A DNA stretch of 64,000 nucleotides from Daphnia carinata (taxonomy: Eukaryota > Arthropoda > Branchiopoda > Diplostraca > Daphniidae): positions 4,046,221 through 4,110,220 of the forward strand of contig NC_081336.1 of the NCBI RefSeq assembly GCF_022539665.2, in the 5' to 3' direction. Every line of letters starts with the position of its first letter. Position 1 is the stretch's first letter. Positions 29,356 to 41,450 of this stretch are shown here, piece by piece. Position numbers and translations under genes: made by a program. The notes below the pieces were generated by a model. The model did no database searches. It saw only the letters and a list, made by a program, of their open reading frames with translations, and was not told where the DNA came from.

Positions 29356-30741
29356 ATGAGTGAAATGAATTCTGAAGAAAGTACCAATCCCCAATGGAAT
29401 TTAGGGGGGAAATTAGTTATCAAGGTAATTTGCAAAATTATGATTGAATGAGAAAAGAAATTTGAAATTTTCTATTTTCTTAGGCACAGTTAAGGGATGA
29501 TATTCGACGTATTCCCATACATAATGAAGACATAACGTATGATGAGCTTGTTTTGATGATGCAACGCGTTTTTAGAGGAAAGTTGTCGACAAGTGATGAA
29601 GTGCTGTTGAAATATAAGGATGAAGGTACAAAGCTTTGTTTTTATGAAAGAAAACTATTTGTATTTTCCTTATTTCTTTGTAGATGGAGACCTGGTTACA
29701 ATATTTGATAGTTCTGATCTAACAAGTGCCATACAATGCAGTCGCACCTTGAAGCTCACAGTTTTTTTGAACAGTCAGACTGAAGATTCACTGATTGATG
29801 AGAAGCCAAACAAAGGAATCACTAATATCCTAGCAATCAGGAAGGAGTTATCTGGCATTCGTGACCGGGTTATTCACTTGCTAGATCAGTTGGATATAGC
29901 TCCACAGGAGTCAGTCAGTAGAGACTCACCAGTGACTAACCATGTTGAAGCAGAGAAGCAAATAGTGCAGACTGTTAAAGCAACTACAGGTCATGCAAAA
30001 GAATTTGATCCTTATCTACAGAAGAATGACATGGGGAAAGAAGCAGATAAAGTTTCTGAAGCTTTTGGTGTTGAGCCAATGTCTCAGGCTGAAGGCGCAA
30101 TCGCAACTTCGAGGCAGCAAACACCAGCACTGCAACCTATTGCTGGGGCTGCAGTTGTTCAACCGATTGCTTCGCAGCCGCCTAATACTGCTGGTATGCA
30201 ACAAATAGGCCAACAGCAGCTTCCACAGCAACAGCAGGGGATGCCTACCCATCCAATGCAACCAACTCAACCTTCCATGGGCTCTCCATATCATTCGCCG
30301 GCCTACCAACAGCAGCCACAACCACTAGGGCAACAACGGTTCCAGCCACAGACTTCAACCGCTTATAGTCTCTCGGCGCAACAACCCACTACTTATCCTC
30401 AAGCGGGCTACAGCCCACAGTCAATCCAGCAGCAAGCGTATGCTCAACCGGCGCCATATAATCCACAGGGATCAACTCAGCAACAGCAGCAAAATCAACC
30501 TCATGTACCAGGCCAACCTGGAGCTCCTCCGGTACAATACGGTGGTGGTGCTAGTCAGCCGACGCAAACTTACAATCCGGCTGTTCCGTCGCAGGGAGGA
30601 CAGCAGTTGCCACAGGGTCAGGGTGGATTTAACTATCCTGGTTATCCACCCACCGCGACTACTCCTACGAATCCATATAGCAGAGGAGGACAACCTGCCC
30701 CACCATATGCTAGCAGACCGCAGCCGCCTCAGTATCACTAA
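29356..30741 (+). CDS. Tfg: TFG protein (COPII / ER-exit-site organiser)
   Basis: TFG organises COPII carriers at ER exit sites. Three exons, 29356-29424, 29484-29625 and 29684-30741, give 422 aa. The N-terminal PB1 domain (about residues 18-100) contains [20 protein letters not shown] and [13 protein letters not shown], nearly identical to vertebrate TFG by recall. A short helical/coiled stretch follows (about 108-135), then a long Pro/Gln/Tyr-rich disordered tail ending in RPQPPQYH, as expected for the family. The start was chosen because exon 1 (MSEMNSEES...) splices in phase into the PB1 domain. The gene is convergent with NOC2L. Confidence 0.95.
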
Positions 30742-30866
30742 TGGCAAAAGTTGGGATTAAGGATTAGCCAAAATTCATATTTTCAATCAAATCTTTCACT
30801 TATTCATTAAAGTTACTGTATTCTATAGCGTCTTTTTTCGATAAGATCCTCCCAATGCTTGAAGGC

Positions 30867-30872
30867 AATAAA
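30867..30872 (+). terminator. Poly(A) signal of TFG
   Basis: AATAAA 126 bp after the TFG stop codon, followed by a T-rich stretch. Confidence 0.7.
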
Positions 30873-30900
30873 AATTGTTAAAATGACTTTTTTATGTTGG

Positions 30901-30906
30901 TTTATT
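30901..30906 (-). terminator. Poly(A) signal of NOC2L
   Basis: AATAAA on the minus strand about 80 bp after the NOC2L stop. It lies only about 30 bp from the opposing TFG signal, so the two mRNAs probably end within or across each other. Confidence 0.65.
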
Positions 30907-30985
30907 GTTATCAAAATCAATTGCAGACGTTAAGGTGACATATTAAAGTACAACCATCAATAGAACGTTATTAATTCAGTCATCT

Positions 30986-33942
30986 TCAGTCATCACTTTC
31001 ACCTGCATTATCTTCGTGTCCACTTTCATCATCTTCAGACATATTGAAATCTGTAACTTCATCAGCTATGTCTTGGCCTTCGCCAATTTCTTCTTCCTCG
31101 GTTGCCGTTGCCGCCTTTGTTGCTTTTGTCTTTACTTTCTTTTTCGGTTCCTCAGTCTGTGTTTTCTTCTCCTTTCCTTTTTTCTTTTCGTCCTGATTTT
31201 TAGATTTGGTCTTGACTTCTCTCTCTTCCTTAAGCAAGAAGCGATTTTCGTCATCTTCGTCGTCAGACAAATCAGATGGGAAAAGTTCATCGAATTCGCC
31301 GTCCGCGTCACTTTCTTCATCCTTGGATGACTGAAGGACCGTCTTTTTCATAACTGGAATGCCAGCATCTCTGTCATTCTATAAGATTTAATAGAAATAA
31401 AACTGAATTCTGTCACTAAAACGAAAAAAAAAACTGTTAAAAACTTACCTCCGGCTTTTTGGCAATCTTAATCGCCATTTCTCTGTCGCGCATCTTTTTC
31501 CACGAGCTATGGTAATTGGTGAGTGGCGTGCCGGATTGCTTGATCTGATTTTCGAGCGCTAGCACAGCCTTTGTATCTGCCAAATCGAAGTGAACTTGAC
31601 TACGCTGCTTCTCGACAAACTGGACGGTCTCTTGAACTTTCTCCATTAATTGCTTCATTTTTTTGGTGTAATTTGCCATCGTAGATTTTTTAATGAATTG
31701 CTTCAGTTGCAAAATGACAGGTAATGCGATCTCAGGAAAAGCCGAAGAATGGGATTGGCACTGCAAGGTTTCGAGTAGATGATCATACAGCAATTCTACT
31801 ATCGCGTCTCGGTAACCACTTTCACCCATTTGAGATTGAGATACTCGTAGAACACAGCTAAGTTCAAGAGGTTTCATTGAAACCTTAGATGGTTTTTTCT
31901 CGAACTTGTGATTCTGGAGAATCTGTTAACATATTGAAAGGGTATAATTAAAACTAGTCAAATGTTAAATACCAAGAATACCTCTAATAAAAATGACACT
32001 GTTGGGATGTAAGTTCCTGTATCAGCGGACAGCTGGTTTAAAATGCTCACTATTTGAAATCTCAGTGGATAGTATTTCCCGGTTGGCACTAAATTTATCG
32101 TACCAATTGCAATCTACGACATTCAAAAATAGTAAGCTGCAACCTGCGAGTAAACTAGAATAACGATTACCTGTACAAGTGGATACAACAACGGTCTCAG
32201 CAATTGGCTGTCGGGAAGGGCGCCTAAAAGCGCACCCCAGAGATGTAGACAATGGACGAATTGCCAGTTGTAGACAGTAATTATGGCATCCTAATATGCA
32301 GAATTATATTATATAAAGATGGGGTAAGATTAAGACATAACGAAAAAAACCTTTTTCTTTGACGTTATAGCATTTCTCAAATGGATTGCTAGTTGGCGAA
32401 TGTAAAGAAAAGCGTGCTTGTAAGTCAAAGCTTCTTGAAGGGCCATCAACTCCACGAGAGAACGACGCATAAAGTTGATAACGGGCCATGTGGATGGGGA
32501 AGTGAATTTGCAATTCCGAGCGTAGCTCAAGTACATCGCTATTTTGAGTGTTTGCATAACTACATTGTTGAAAACAATTTAAAAAACAGAAAAATACCTT
32601 TAATAACCGGTTCCAAAAGCTGACCGGGCATCGTACGAGCTAATCGTAAAATGGATAGGAAAGCGAGGACTCTAATAGTGTCTTCAGCTGAACACCAAAC
32701 TGTAACCAAACGTTTGCATAGTACGCGCGATAACTTAATAAAGGCTGCGTAAAATGGAATCAATTGATGGATGTGCTTCAAGATCACTGACAGGAGCGAC
32801 GATTCTGTTAGGGATCCCAGCAACTAAAAGAGAACATCTGTGAGTTTCACAATAATCTTTTAGTAAACAATACTATTTTTTACTCGAATAACGTCGGCTA
32901 GATAAGATTTCACGTGCAAACGTAGTTTGGTCCAACTTTTACATTTTTCTAAATTCAGCTTTTCATCAGGTGGTGATTTCAGAAATCTTTTCAACGCTGG
33001 AATAAGGTCGACAATGCAAATACGAACTACTGCGTTGAAGGCTAGTTAAGGAAAAAAAAAAAGGAAAATGAAGCATATTTTATGGTTTGAAATATACTAT
33101 GAACTAAGTTACCAGCACTGCCTTGTACAACAAACCTAGTTGCACCTTCTTTCTCTTCGGTGACAGAATGCACTGCGCTTCGGAAAGCGCTTACAACGTC
33201 AACAATCGTTCTCATGGACCTAACAAAAAATAAAGATTAAAAAGTACCCAACATTAATATAACATTTTACATACTTGGGATCCTGAAGTTCCTGTTGCCA
33301 TTTATCCACCATGCTTTGAGTGATGACATTTCCCTGTCTTTTGGCAGAGCTTTCTTTATCTTCAAAATCTGATTCATCACTGCCCACTTCCAGTTCTTCA
33401 GGTTTAGGCAGTTCATGAAGCTGTCCTCCTCGTTCATCATCTTCACTGTCACTTGAACCAAATTCAAGAAGTTCACGGTCATTTTCAGACAGAAATTGGT
33501 AAAATTCAGGGTCAGTATTTTTTAGTTTATCCAATGTTTTCTTGTGCTTCTTTATGGCTGTGTCTTCATCCAAATCATCACCACTTTCATCGTCAGAATC
33601 TTCGTCAGCTTCACCCATGTCTTCATCTTCTTCATCCATTTCTTCATCACCTTCATCCATCTCTTCATCACCTTCATCCATTTCATCTTCTTCCTCAGTT
33701 CCAGATTCTTCTTCATTTTCTTCTACATCTGACAATATAGAGCCGTCTTCAACACTAGAAGTGTTGTCTTCACTTGCGGATGAGTTAATGAACTCGTCAA
33801 GACTCAATTTTGCCCATTTTTTATCTACCGATGCCGCACTACTACCATTGAATTTGCTTACTTTTCCTCGAGTTGTATTTTTTATTGGTTCACGTTTGGT
33901 CTTACCAACAAAATTCATGCTGGTCTTCGACTGTTTCTTCAT
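30986..33942 (-). CDS. Noc2l: Nucleolar complex protein 2 homologue
   Basis: NOC2 acts in the nucleolus in pre-60S ribosome maturation and export. Nine exons in transcript order are 33942-33275, 33219-33113, 33041-32884, 32823-32598, 32559-32351, 32290-32171, 32113-31982, 31922-31449 and 31378-30986. All phases agree and give 828 aa. The N-terminal quarter is very acidic, with [18 protein letters not shown]-type repeats, then [12 protein letters not shown]. The central part ([35 protein letters not shown]) fits the Noc2 family. A second acidic/lysine tail ends the protein. The first ATG in frame is at 33942; an upstream in-frame GTG is not a credible start. The protein is somewhat longer than the human one (about 750 aa). 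Confidence 0.93.
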
Positions 33943-34468
33943 AATGAACACGCTTTATAATGTTAAAAGCAAACTGTAAAAACTGCCGCAAGTTTTAACT
34001 TACGAGAGGAAACACGTGTATCGAAATGTCGTTCACTAGAAGCAGACGATAAAATTTTCGATCGGCATTTGTTTTTAGGACAGCATGGCATCGGTAATTC
34101 GAATTTGACGAATTTGATTAGAGCTTTGTAAAAGATTTTTTTAATGCATCCACAATGTTTGTTGTTGGATAGCTTTAGTGTTGGTTCGTTCGGAATTGTT
34201 TACATAGTTAATGAACTAGAGGCGATGCTAATTATAAATTTAGGCATAACTTTTCATGCTTTTTACTTGAACTAACTTCCCCTCTTATTTGTAAACTACA
34301 GACACATAAACGTTTTTAAAATAACAAATTAGAATTGCAATCTTAAATGTAGTATTGAGCCAATACATGTTAAAATGAACTTAAGTATAATTGCTTTTGA
34401 ATAACCAGAAAGCAATTTATTCAGCTTTTGAGACACATCAATGCACGTAAATAGTATTAGATGATTTA
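33943..34468. other. Spacer between NOC2L and LSM3
   Basis: 526 bp of AT-rich sequence with no coding potential that I can support. It should hold the NOC2L promoter and 5' UTR and the LSM3 3' UTR. Confidence 0.5.
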
Positions 34469-34905
34469 TCATACTGAGCCTCTCATTGGAGGTGAGACAA
34501 GAATAACACCATCTCCACGAACAAACAGCATGGGAATGTTGCGTTTGGTTGTTCGGTAGACTTCCTCATAAGTCTCTTCATCAATTTCTACTGTGGTGAC
34601 AGTCTCTTCTACTTCTCCTAGAACCATGTTCAAATGCTGATCGTACGCCTATCCAGTGTTATCAAAAGAATAAAATTAGTATTAGAACAACTTGATCCAG
34701 TATAATAGACCTACATGTAGTCGGCCTCTCAACTCTCGTTCGTTCCGCATTTTTACGTAAATTCTTTCATCAAGGCTAAGGCGAATCAAATCAAGTGGCT
34801 CTTCCACAGTAATCACAGGAGCCTAATTGATAATTCATATTAAAACACTTTTAAATCTATTTTCTGGAGTTGTATACATACCGAAGTTTCGTTTTCGTCA
34901 GCCAT
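34469..34905 (-). CDS. Lsm3: U6 snRNA-associated Sm-like protein LSm3
   Basis: LSm3 is a subunit of the LSm2-8 ring on U6 snRNA (splicing) and the LSm1-7 ring (mRNA decay). Three exons, 34905-34882, 34822-34715 and 34648-34469, give 103 aa against 102 in human. The sequence contains [36 protein letters not shown] and [11 protein letters not shown], covering the Sm1 and Sm2 motifs. Residues are near-identical to vertebrate LSm3 and the frame is intact. Confidence 0.97.
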
Positions 34906-35242
34906 TTTGCATCTAGTATAGAGTAACTATTTTGCCCGCAAGGTGACCGTTTGATGCCTATGTCTGTGTGTGCTATCCTGTGTGTTCAGACTTCACTAAA
35001 CGTCACCCCCTCCCCCCACAAGTTGTTTTGTGTGCCAGGGTTCTTCCCTTCATTTCTACATGTGATTCTCTTTTATATATTGTACAGCACTTGGTCCACG
35101 AAATATTCACGTAGACGAGATCAAGACTCGGCGGTGATGTGCTAGTACAATATTAAAAAATCGTTAAAGGGAATTGCAGGAAAGGGATTGAAGTTGTGAG
35201 GCTATAGCGCGCGATTCGGGTGTTTTGTGAAATCCTCCATCC
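34906..35242. promoter_or_regulatory. Divergent promoter region between LSM3 and DCUN1D3
   Basis: Two start codons face away from each other across 337 bp, so the region should carry both promoters and 5' UTRs. I see no canonical TATA box in either direction, which fits housekeeping promoters. Confidence 0.6.
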
Positions 35243-36532
35243 ATGGGGAATTGCTGCCCTTGTGTTAAAAGTGAGACGAACACCAGATCATCCGTTGCTC
35301 CAGGAAATTATTCTCTCTCATCTAGTAAACTTGAAGACTCTGGTCAGAGACATTTTAAAACACTTATTTATACACTTTTTTTTCCATTGTATTTTATCAT
35401 TTTTCTTGTCACAGAAACATACCACCCATCACGATCTGAGGAGCTAGAGGACTCCAGTTTGGTCATCAGCTCCGAAGTATATGTGAATGGAAGTGGTTTG
35501 GAAAACAGAGACAGTAAAGGGGAGATGCGTAGGCCCTTTTATGTGCTCATTCCACCACTGGTTGGAAGAGGAAGTAATAGCTCAGGTGAATACACTATTG
35601 CAGACTTTGTCATACAGAAAACAGTATGTACAATCCATTATTGTTGTAAACAGGTGATATCAAGAAAACTAACAACAATACCATTAACGGTGCACTAAGC
35701 ACCAGTGGAATGGGTAATGGAACCAGCACAGTGGAAGTGTTAGAGAACAATTTGGTTACCTTCTACGAAAACTATTGTGGAAACATCGAAGAAAGGCATG
35801 AAGATGCCATAACTGCTGATGGTATATTACATCTATGTGCTGATTTGGACCTGGCAGTTGACGACTTTCGTATTCTGCTTTTCGCTTGGAAGTGCGACGC
35901 AGCTCAAATGGGCAAGCTCAGCAAGAATGAATTTTTACAGGTAGAATTTTCTGAATCTTTTTTCTTTTTGTGTATGTGTGTCTGTGTTTGTGTGTGGAAG
36001 AGAGCTGTTAACCATATGCAATATTTTGTTTAGGGGTGTCGTTTGTTAGGAACGGATTCGGTTCGTAGCCTCAAGTTCAGTTTAGAGCAGTTAGTAAAAG
36101 AAGTTGAGGATAGCGAAATTTTCAGTGACGTATACCGCTACGCTTTTCGCTTTGCTCTGGACGTAGAATGCGGCCAACGCTCATTGCCTGTTGACGTAGC
36201 CGTTTCTCTTTGGCGACTTGTTTTTACCCACCGACCTGCCCTACTCCTTGATCGCTGGATCGAATTTCTCGAACAAACTCCCCCACCTGTTCGAGCTATT
36301 CCCAGGTAAGAACCATACATTTTATCACTATCCCCCATTTCTGTTTCATTTTCATTTTTTGGTTTTCAGAGATACATGGTGCATGTTTCTTCATTTAGTG
36401 GATGCTGTTGGGAATGATCTGTCCCGTTATGACGACACAGAAGCTTGGCCTAGCCTTTTCGACGATTTCGTCGAATGGGCCAACGATCGAGCCAACCAAA
36501 ACGTGTTGCACGCCAAGGAAGAGTTACACTGA
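35243..36532 (+). CDS. Dcun1d3: DCN1-like protein 3 (cullin neddylation co-factor)
   Basis: DCUN1D3-type proteins promote or restrain NEDD8 attachment to cullins and are held at the membrane by lipid. Exons 35243-35342, 35415-35585, 35654-35940, 36034-36305 and 36370-36532 give 330 aa. The start MGNCCPCVK has the Gly2 and cysteines expected for myristoylation/palmitoylation of the DCUN1D3 subtype. A long low-complexity linker precedes the PONY/DCUN1 domain, visible as FRILLFAWKCDAAQMGKLSK, FALDVECGQRSLPVDVAVSLW, LVFTHRPALLLDRW and AWPSLFDDFVEW. Intron 1 (72 bp) has no stop and is a multiple of three, so retention would add 24 residues without breaking the frame. Confidence 0.93.
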
Positions 36533-37595
36533 TGGTGATCCTCAGACTTTTCCCGTATTCATCCCGTTTCGCCGTATTAGTTTTTTTTTCCCTTTTCCTT
36601 ATCTCGAAACATTTAATTGACGCATTAACTGTATTCTTTCTATGAACTGATAATTGCTGAATGGATGAAGTTATATTGTGTCGATTTCGTCTGTCTTGAA
36701 TCTTCGTCCACCCTGACTCTCATTTACTATGAAAACAATATCTGCTGTGATTCCTTGACGATTTGTTTTGCCGTATACTGAGTACTGACCTGCCAATGTC
36801 CCCCTTTTTTACGGTCCTTCTTTTGTGTATCGTTGAAATATCGCGTCTTTCGCAAAATCACCTCGTATATCCTCCAACTACTCGTGGGGTAGTTGAAGGA
36901 CAATTGTGCATGATGTGTAACAGAATGATCGATCATGGTCACCATTTCAAAAAGAACGTTGTTAGGTATACCTATCCCGTTTTCGGAATGTAATTTACTG
37001 TAAGGCTGTTTGTGTGTGTGTTTCTGTATAATCGGTATTTTCATGTGACCGTTGACTGCTTTCGATTCTCCGTTAATGTGCTATTTTCTTAGACCACTGT
37101 GGATGAGAACGTCAATACAGATGTGAAGTATAAGCCTTTGGCTGATACATACAAATAGTTGTATTTCTTACGATGGCATGTAGTTCTAAAAGACTACAAA
37201 TGCTAGTATTTCTTACTGTTATATCTAACCAACCAAACGTATAAAACGTAAATCTCAGACACCTGTGTCGAATCCCTATTAGAGCTAACGCCATCTATTG
37301 ACGTAAATATCGTAAAAATGGTGTCGGCAGTGTACAATATATCACCTCATGTAGACAGATATGGCAATCCGTTTTACCCCCACCCAAAAAAAAAAAAAAA
37401 AAATATCGGCATTTTTCTGTTTTACTGCTGTCGTCTACCGGTCAGATTTCTAGTTAATTCTCTACATACACTCAGCGAATATTTGTGCCTATCAGCGCTA
37501 GCGCTGTAGCGTACTGGCGGGTTAGCATGGCGTCAAATATTCGGTGCATTTCAAAAACGGTTAACTTATTGAGAAAAATAGCAATTTCCCCGGAA
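36533..37595. other. DCUN1D3 3' UTR and spacer
   Basis: About 1.06 kb, AT-rich with a short TG run near 37,010-37,020 and an A run near 37,386. No gene is supported. The first several hundred bases are presumably the 3' UTR of DCUN1D3. Confidence 0.45.
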
Positions 37596-37996
37596 TCACT
37601 ATTCAATTTTGAGTATACGCTGTGATATTCAACCAATTCCGATGAGTGTTAGTTTTTGCAGGAAAAAATTTTAAGCCCGACCCCGACTGAATAAGCCCGA
37701 CTAAATAAGCTCGACTTTTCTTATTTTTTCGCGATTTCACTTTTATTATGTATGTATTATTAAGTATTTATATTTTACATGATTTCGATTCAGAATTGAA
37801 TGCTTATCACGGAAATCAAATTTATTTTTCAATAGGCGTTATGGTTTTTTAATAAAACTTCAAAACGTAAAAATAAGAGAAGACGGGCTTATTTAGTCGG
37901 GCTTAAAATTTTTTTTTTGCAAAAACTCAACACAAATCGCAAAACACTCAACGAAATTTTTAATATCACAGGATGTACTCAACATTGAATGTTGAT
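37596..37996. mobile_element. Fold-back (MITE-like) element with long inverted arms
   Basis: The left arm (about 37,596-37,735) and the reverse complement of the right arm (about 37,862-37,996) share an ordered series of blocks: GTGATATT, GAGTGTT, AGTTTTTGCA, AAATTTTAAGCCCGAC, CTAAATAAGC and CTTATTTTT. The left arm carries an extra partial repeat of AATAAGCCCGAC. The centre (about 130 bp) is AT-rich and has no ORF. This is the form of a non-autonomous fold-back element. I could not fix the exact termini or a target duplication. Confidence 0.7.
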
Positions 37997-38241
37997 GTTG
38001 TCGGGTTATGTTGTCGGGCTTATTTTCAATCTCAACAATTTGACGAAAAAAATATCTCGCTTGGAATTTCATCAATTCCACGATCGTTCCCACAAAATAC
38101 CACCCCACGTTCCAATCATACGATATACGCGGTCCAGTCGCGCCGGTATTTCAAACAAATCGTACATATCTTGCTAGTATTGTATGATGTTTGGTTTCGA
38201 ATCCATTGGTGACTATCGTGTATTAATTGAGTAGTATTAAA

Positions 38242-39841
38242 ATGGATGCTTCAAGGCCAAGCATGAGGTAGTTGAATTTTCATAAGTTATACCAAATATT
38301 TTCTCACTTTTGTCTTTGGACATTTGTATACAGAGCTCGGAAAGTGGTTAATTATGCAGCCATGAACGGTGATCGATCTGATAGTGAGGATGACACCGTC
38401 AAGTGTGTCAACGTTAAGCTTACAGTACCATTTACTACAGTAACTAAGCCTTCTAGATTGAGCAAGCTGAAATTAGGTACCAGAAAGACTAAATTGTCGA
38501 AAAGTGATGACACTAAACTTGTTAACGTTACATTAAAACCCATTTTGGATGATGTGGAACCAACAAAGGTTGTTTTGATTACAATTAATAACATTAAAGC
38601 ATGTGAAGCCATCTATATTTTCATAATATTACAGCTTTCTATGACATCACCATGTCCCACAAGTAACTTGGAAGAGACTGAGCTTTCTATTGCAGAACCA
38701 GAATTGACAACTCATAGCATTTTTTCCCAAGAAACTGTAATTACATCCTCATGTGAGTGTCTTTCTCCTCATGAATTCACCGATTCATCAGAGTCTGACA
38801 CCTATTGCTCTACTGTTGAGATAACATCTATGAAAGAAAGTGCTAAGCTAAATACAAAGTGTGACCCTACGAAATTAAAAACCAATGAAGACAGAATAAT
38901 CAAACGAAGAATTATAAGTGAAAACCTGTGCCAGCAAAAGAAAGTTAAAATTGATACAGAAGAAACTAAAAATCAGAATACCTTTTCAGTGAATGAATCA
39001 TCTGTTTCCAAACCTGATGAAGATGTCTGGCCAGTGCCACTACAGATATCAGAACTACCTACTTGTTTGTTAGGGACAGACAAAGCATCCCCTGGAAATC
39101 GTGTGAATGTTTATCGACAATTAGCTACTTCATCTACTTTATCTTTTGGTACACATGAAGAAGTATCAATCTTTCAAACGAGTACTGTGCAGTCACCAGT
39201 TCAACCGACAAACCAATTAGTGAAGCATGGACATTCGTCAGAAATCGAATGTTTTCCAGGAGCTATAACTCTGAACATAGTAAAAACTTCGGATGAAAGT
39301 GGGTCAATTATTAAATCTGCTACGTCAGCACTATTGACTCCAAAAAAGACCAAAAGTGCCACAAAAGAGGGATGTACAAGTAAAGTACGAGCGACAAAGA
39401 ACACAGCGGCAAAGTTGAAGTTGAAAGACAGTTTAGCAAATCTTCTGAAAAGTAAAGAAAAATCAAATAATACATCAGCACCAACAGTGATAGATGAACA
39501 AATCGCAAAAGCATCTTTGTCTGTTATCAATGGCGGTAACATAACGGAGCTTAATACATCTCGAAATGTGACGAGCCCACCACATTCAGTTACTGTTTTA
39601 AAGCCACCAAGTCCTCAACCAAGGAAACTTACCATGAAATGGAAACCGCCAGGTAATGAGTGGGAAATCGTTTGCTTCTTATCACGATGTTAACTCAATC
39701 CTATCTTTTTTCAAAGGTAAAGCTAGTGGTATAAGCACCCCATTAGGTGGTACTTCTCCGGCCATAGGAATTCGATTAGGTTTGTCTCGAAACCGGCGCG
39801 CCAGTAAGCCTTTACATCCAGATGTCAAAGTGAAGATATAG
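38242..39841 (+). CDS. Rad51ap1: RAD51-associated protein 1 homologue
   Basis: RAD51AP1 binds DNA and RAD51 and stimulates strand pairing in homologous recombination. Exons 38242-38267, 38334-38568, 38635-39652 and 39717-39841 join in phase to give 467 aa. Two conserved ends carry the call. The N-terminus has RARKVVNYAAMN followed by SDSEDD, like the vertebrate KKPVNYSQF...SDSDDD start. The C-terminus has RLGLSRNRRASKPLHPDVKV, matching the vertebrate RAD51-binding end (RLGLSRLARVKPLHP). The middle is Ser/Thr/Lys-rich and disordered. Intron 2 (66 bp) is stop-free and in frame, so the unspliced form also reads through. The family assignment rests on the termini alone. Confidence 0.8.
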
Positions 39842-40149
39842 TATCGAAATGAAGTTACTTTAAAAATAGTTTTTCGTCGCGCAGATTTATGTGTTTGTTG
39901 TATTTTTTTTTTTGCACTGATTATATGCAGGACTTCATAGCACCTCTGAAAATCCTTTTTTGTATTCTTCTTTAACTTTCTGTCGGGGAGTTTTGGGAAT
40001 GGATGGATTCCTTGTATTTCCTGATTGCTCAAAAATGATTTCGTCTTTACACTTCAATGTCCACTGTTTTTCGTGGGGTGTGAATAAGATCAGTGAGGTT
40101 ATAACTGGGAACAGAAAGGAATTACTTGGTCATTTCCTTTAGCTCCACT
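39842..40149. other. Tail-to-tail spacer between RAD51AP1 and STRAP
   Basis: 308 bp between convergent stop codons, holding both 3' UTRs. No other feature was seen. Confidence 0.5.
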
Positions 40150-41450
40150 TCACGCTGCAGTTTCAGCTTTAGCCGGTGAAAGTATTTCAGATGAAGTCGG
40201 AGTTTCGGTGCTACACTTCCATAAGCCATAGGATTTTCCAACTGTAGTCTGCCACAAACGAAGGGTACCATCCTCTGACCCAGAAGCATAGAGCTCGCCA
40301 TCAGGAGAAAAACGCACACAATGAACCGGACCAAAATGACCTAGATCATGAAAACACATAAAGCACATAGAGCAAATAGACCCATGAGTACTCTTTTTTG
40401 AATTGATTTTACCTTTAAAAGATTCTAATTCCTGTCCATTGGAGTAATCCATTTTATACATTTTAAAGTCTTCGCCACCACAGACGAAGACGGAGCGCGA
40501 AGGGTGCAAGGAGGCCGAATGAACTTGGCTAGGCACTTGATATTCTTTGATCTTCTCAAAGCTACGAAAAGAAATCCGAATATTACAAGTTGTACCGCAC
40601 GGAAGCTAATTAGTAGTTTACTTGGTGGTATTCCAAAAACTGACTGTGTTCCCGCTGGCGACCGTTAATATGGCATCGTCGTTCGAAACTTCCATACCAT
40701 TAGGAATTGAAGCAAAATCAATACGATGTATTTCCTACAAATGTGTTACGAAAACAATAGTCGATCTTAGGAAAATGATAAAATGGTGTACCTTTCCCGT
40801 TGAACGCTCCCAGAACCTGACAGTTCTATCGTCGGCGCAGCTTACAATCTTCTCCCCTTTACCAAGAAATGAGATGTGCCTCAATCCAGATGTATGGCCA
40901 GAGATTATAAAGGGGTCTAAAAACACATAAGAAGTGTTTTACAAATATTAATTCAATAAAATTGTAGATAATCTGTTTACCACCAGTTGGATTGTTCAAG
41001 TCATAAATACGTAGGAGTTTTTCATTGCTTCCAGTTGCAAGCAAACTCCCATCAGGGGAGAAGGCCACACATTTGACGATATGCTGATGTTGAAAGGAAT
41101 AAACTTCTTCGCCAGTTACAGCATCCCAAACTTTTGCAATGAAATCAGCAGCACCTGAAGCAGCTTTGCTGGCATCTTGGCTTAGAGCAACTCCCCACAC
41201 AGCTCCTTTATGGCCCTCGAATGTACCCAACCAGTCACCAGTATCTCCTTGCCTGATCATAGGTTTTCCATCTAACATTCTTTTGTAAGAAAGGACATTA
41301 AAATTAAACACATCTATTACAAATACCTTTGCATGCTGATATAAGAAAGTAGCCCTTTTCCGTGAAACCGCTGAAAGCCAGATCGACGACAGGCCTAGTG
41401 TGGCCACTGCAAGTTAAGGGTGTTTGTCGTAACGTAGTAGGAACTGCCAT
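40150..41450 (-). CDS. Strap: Serine-threonine kinase receptor-associated protein (WD40 protein, Unrip)
   Basis: STRAP is a seven-bladed WD40 scaffold of the SMN complex and a TGF-beta receptor adaptor. Exons in transcript order are 41450-41327, 41271-40981, 40916-40792, 40734-40622, 40561-40413 and 40340-40150, giving 330 aa in phase. Diagnostic stretches are [72 protein letters not shown] and [16 protein letters not shown]. The acidic C-terminal tail of the human protein is shorter here. In exon 2 the correct acceptor is TTAG before ATGGAAAACC; using an AG eight bases earlier would bring a stop into frame. Confidence 0.96.

Noticed and set aside
33542-33979. Serine-rich plus-strand frame near 33.5-34.0 kb
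   Set aside because: It is the antisense of the acidic Asp/Glu repeats of NOC2L exon 1.
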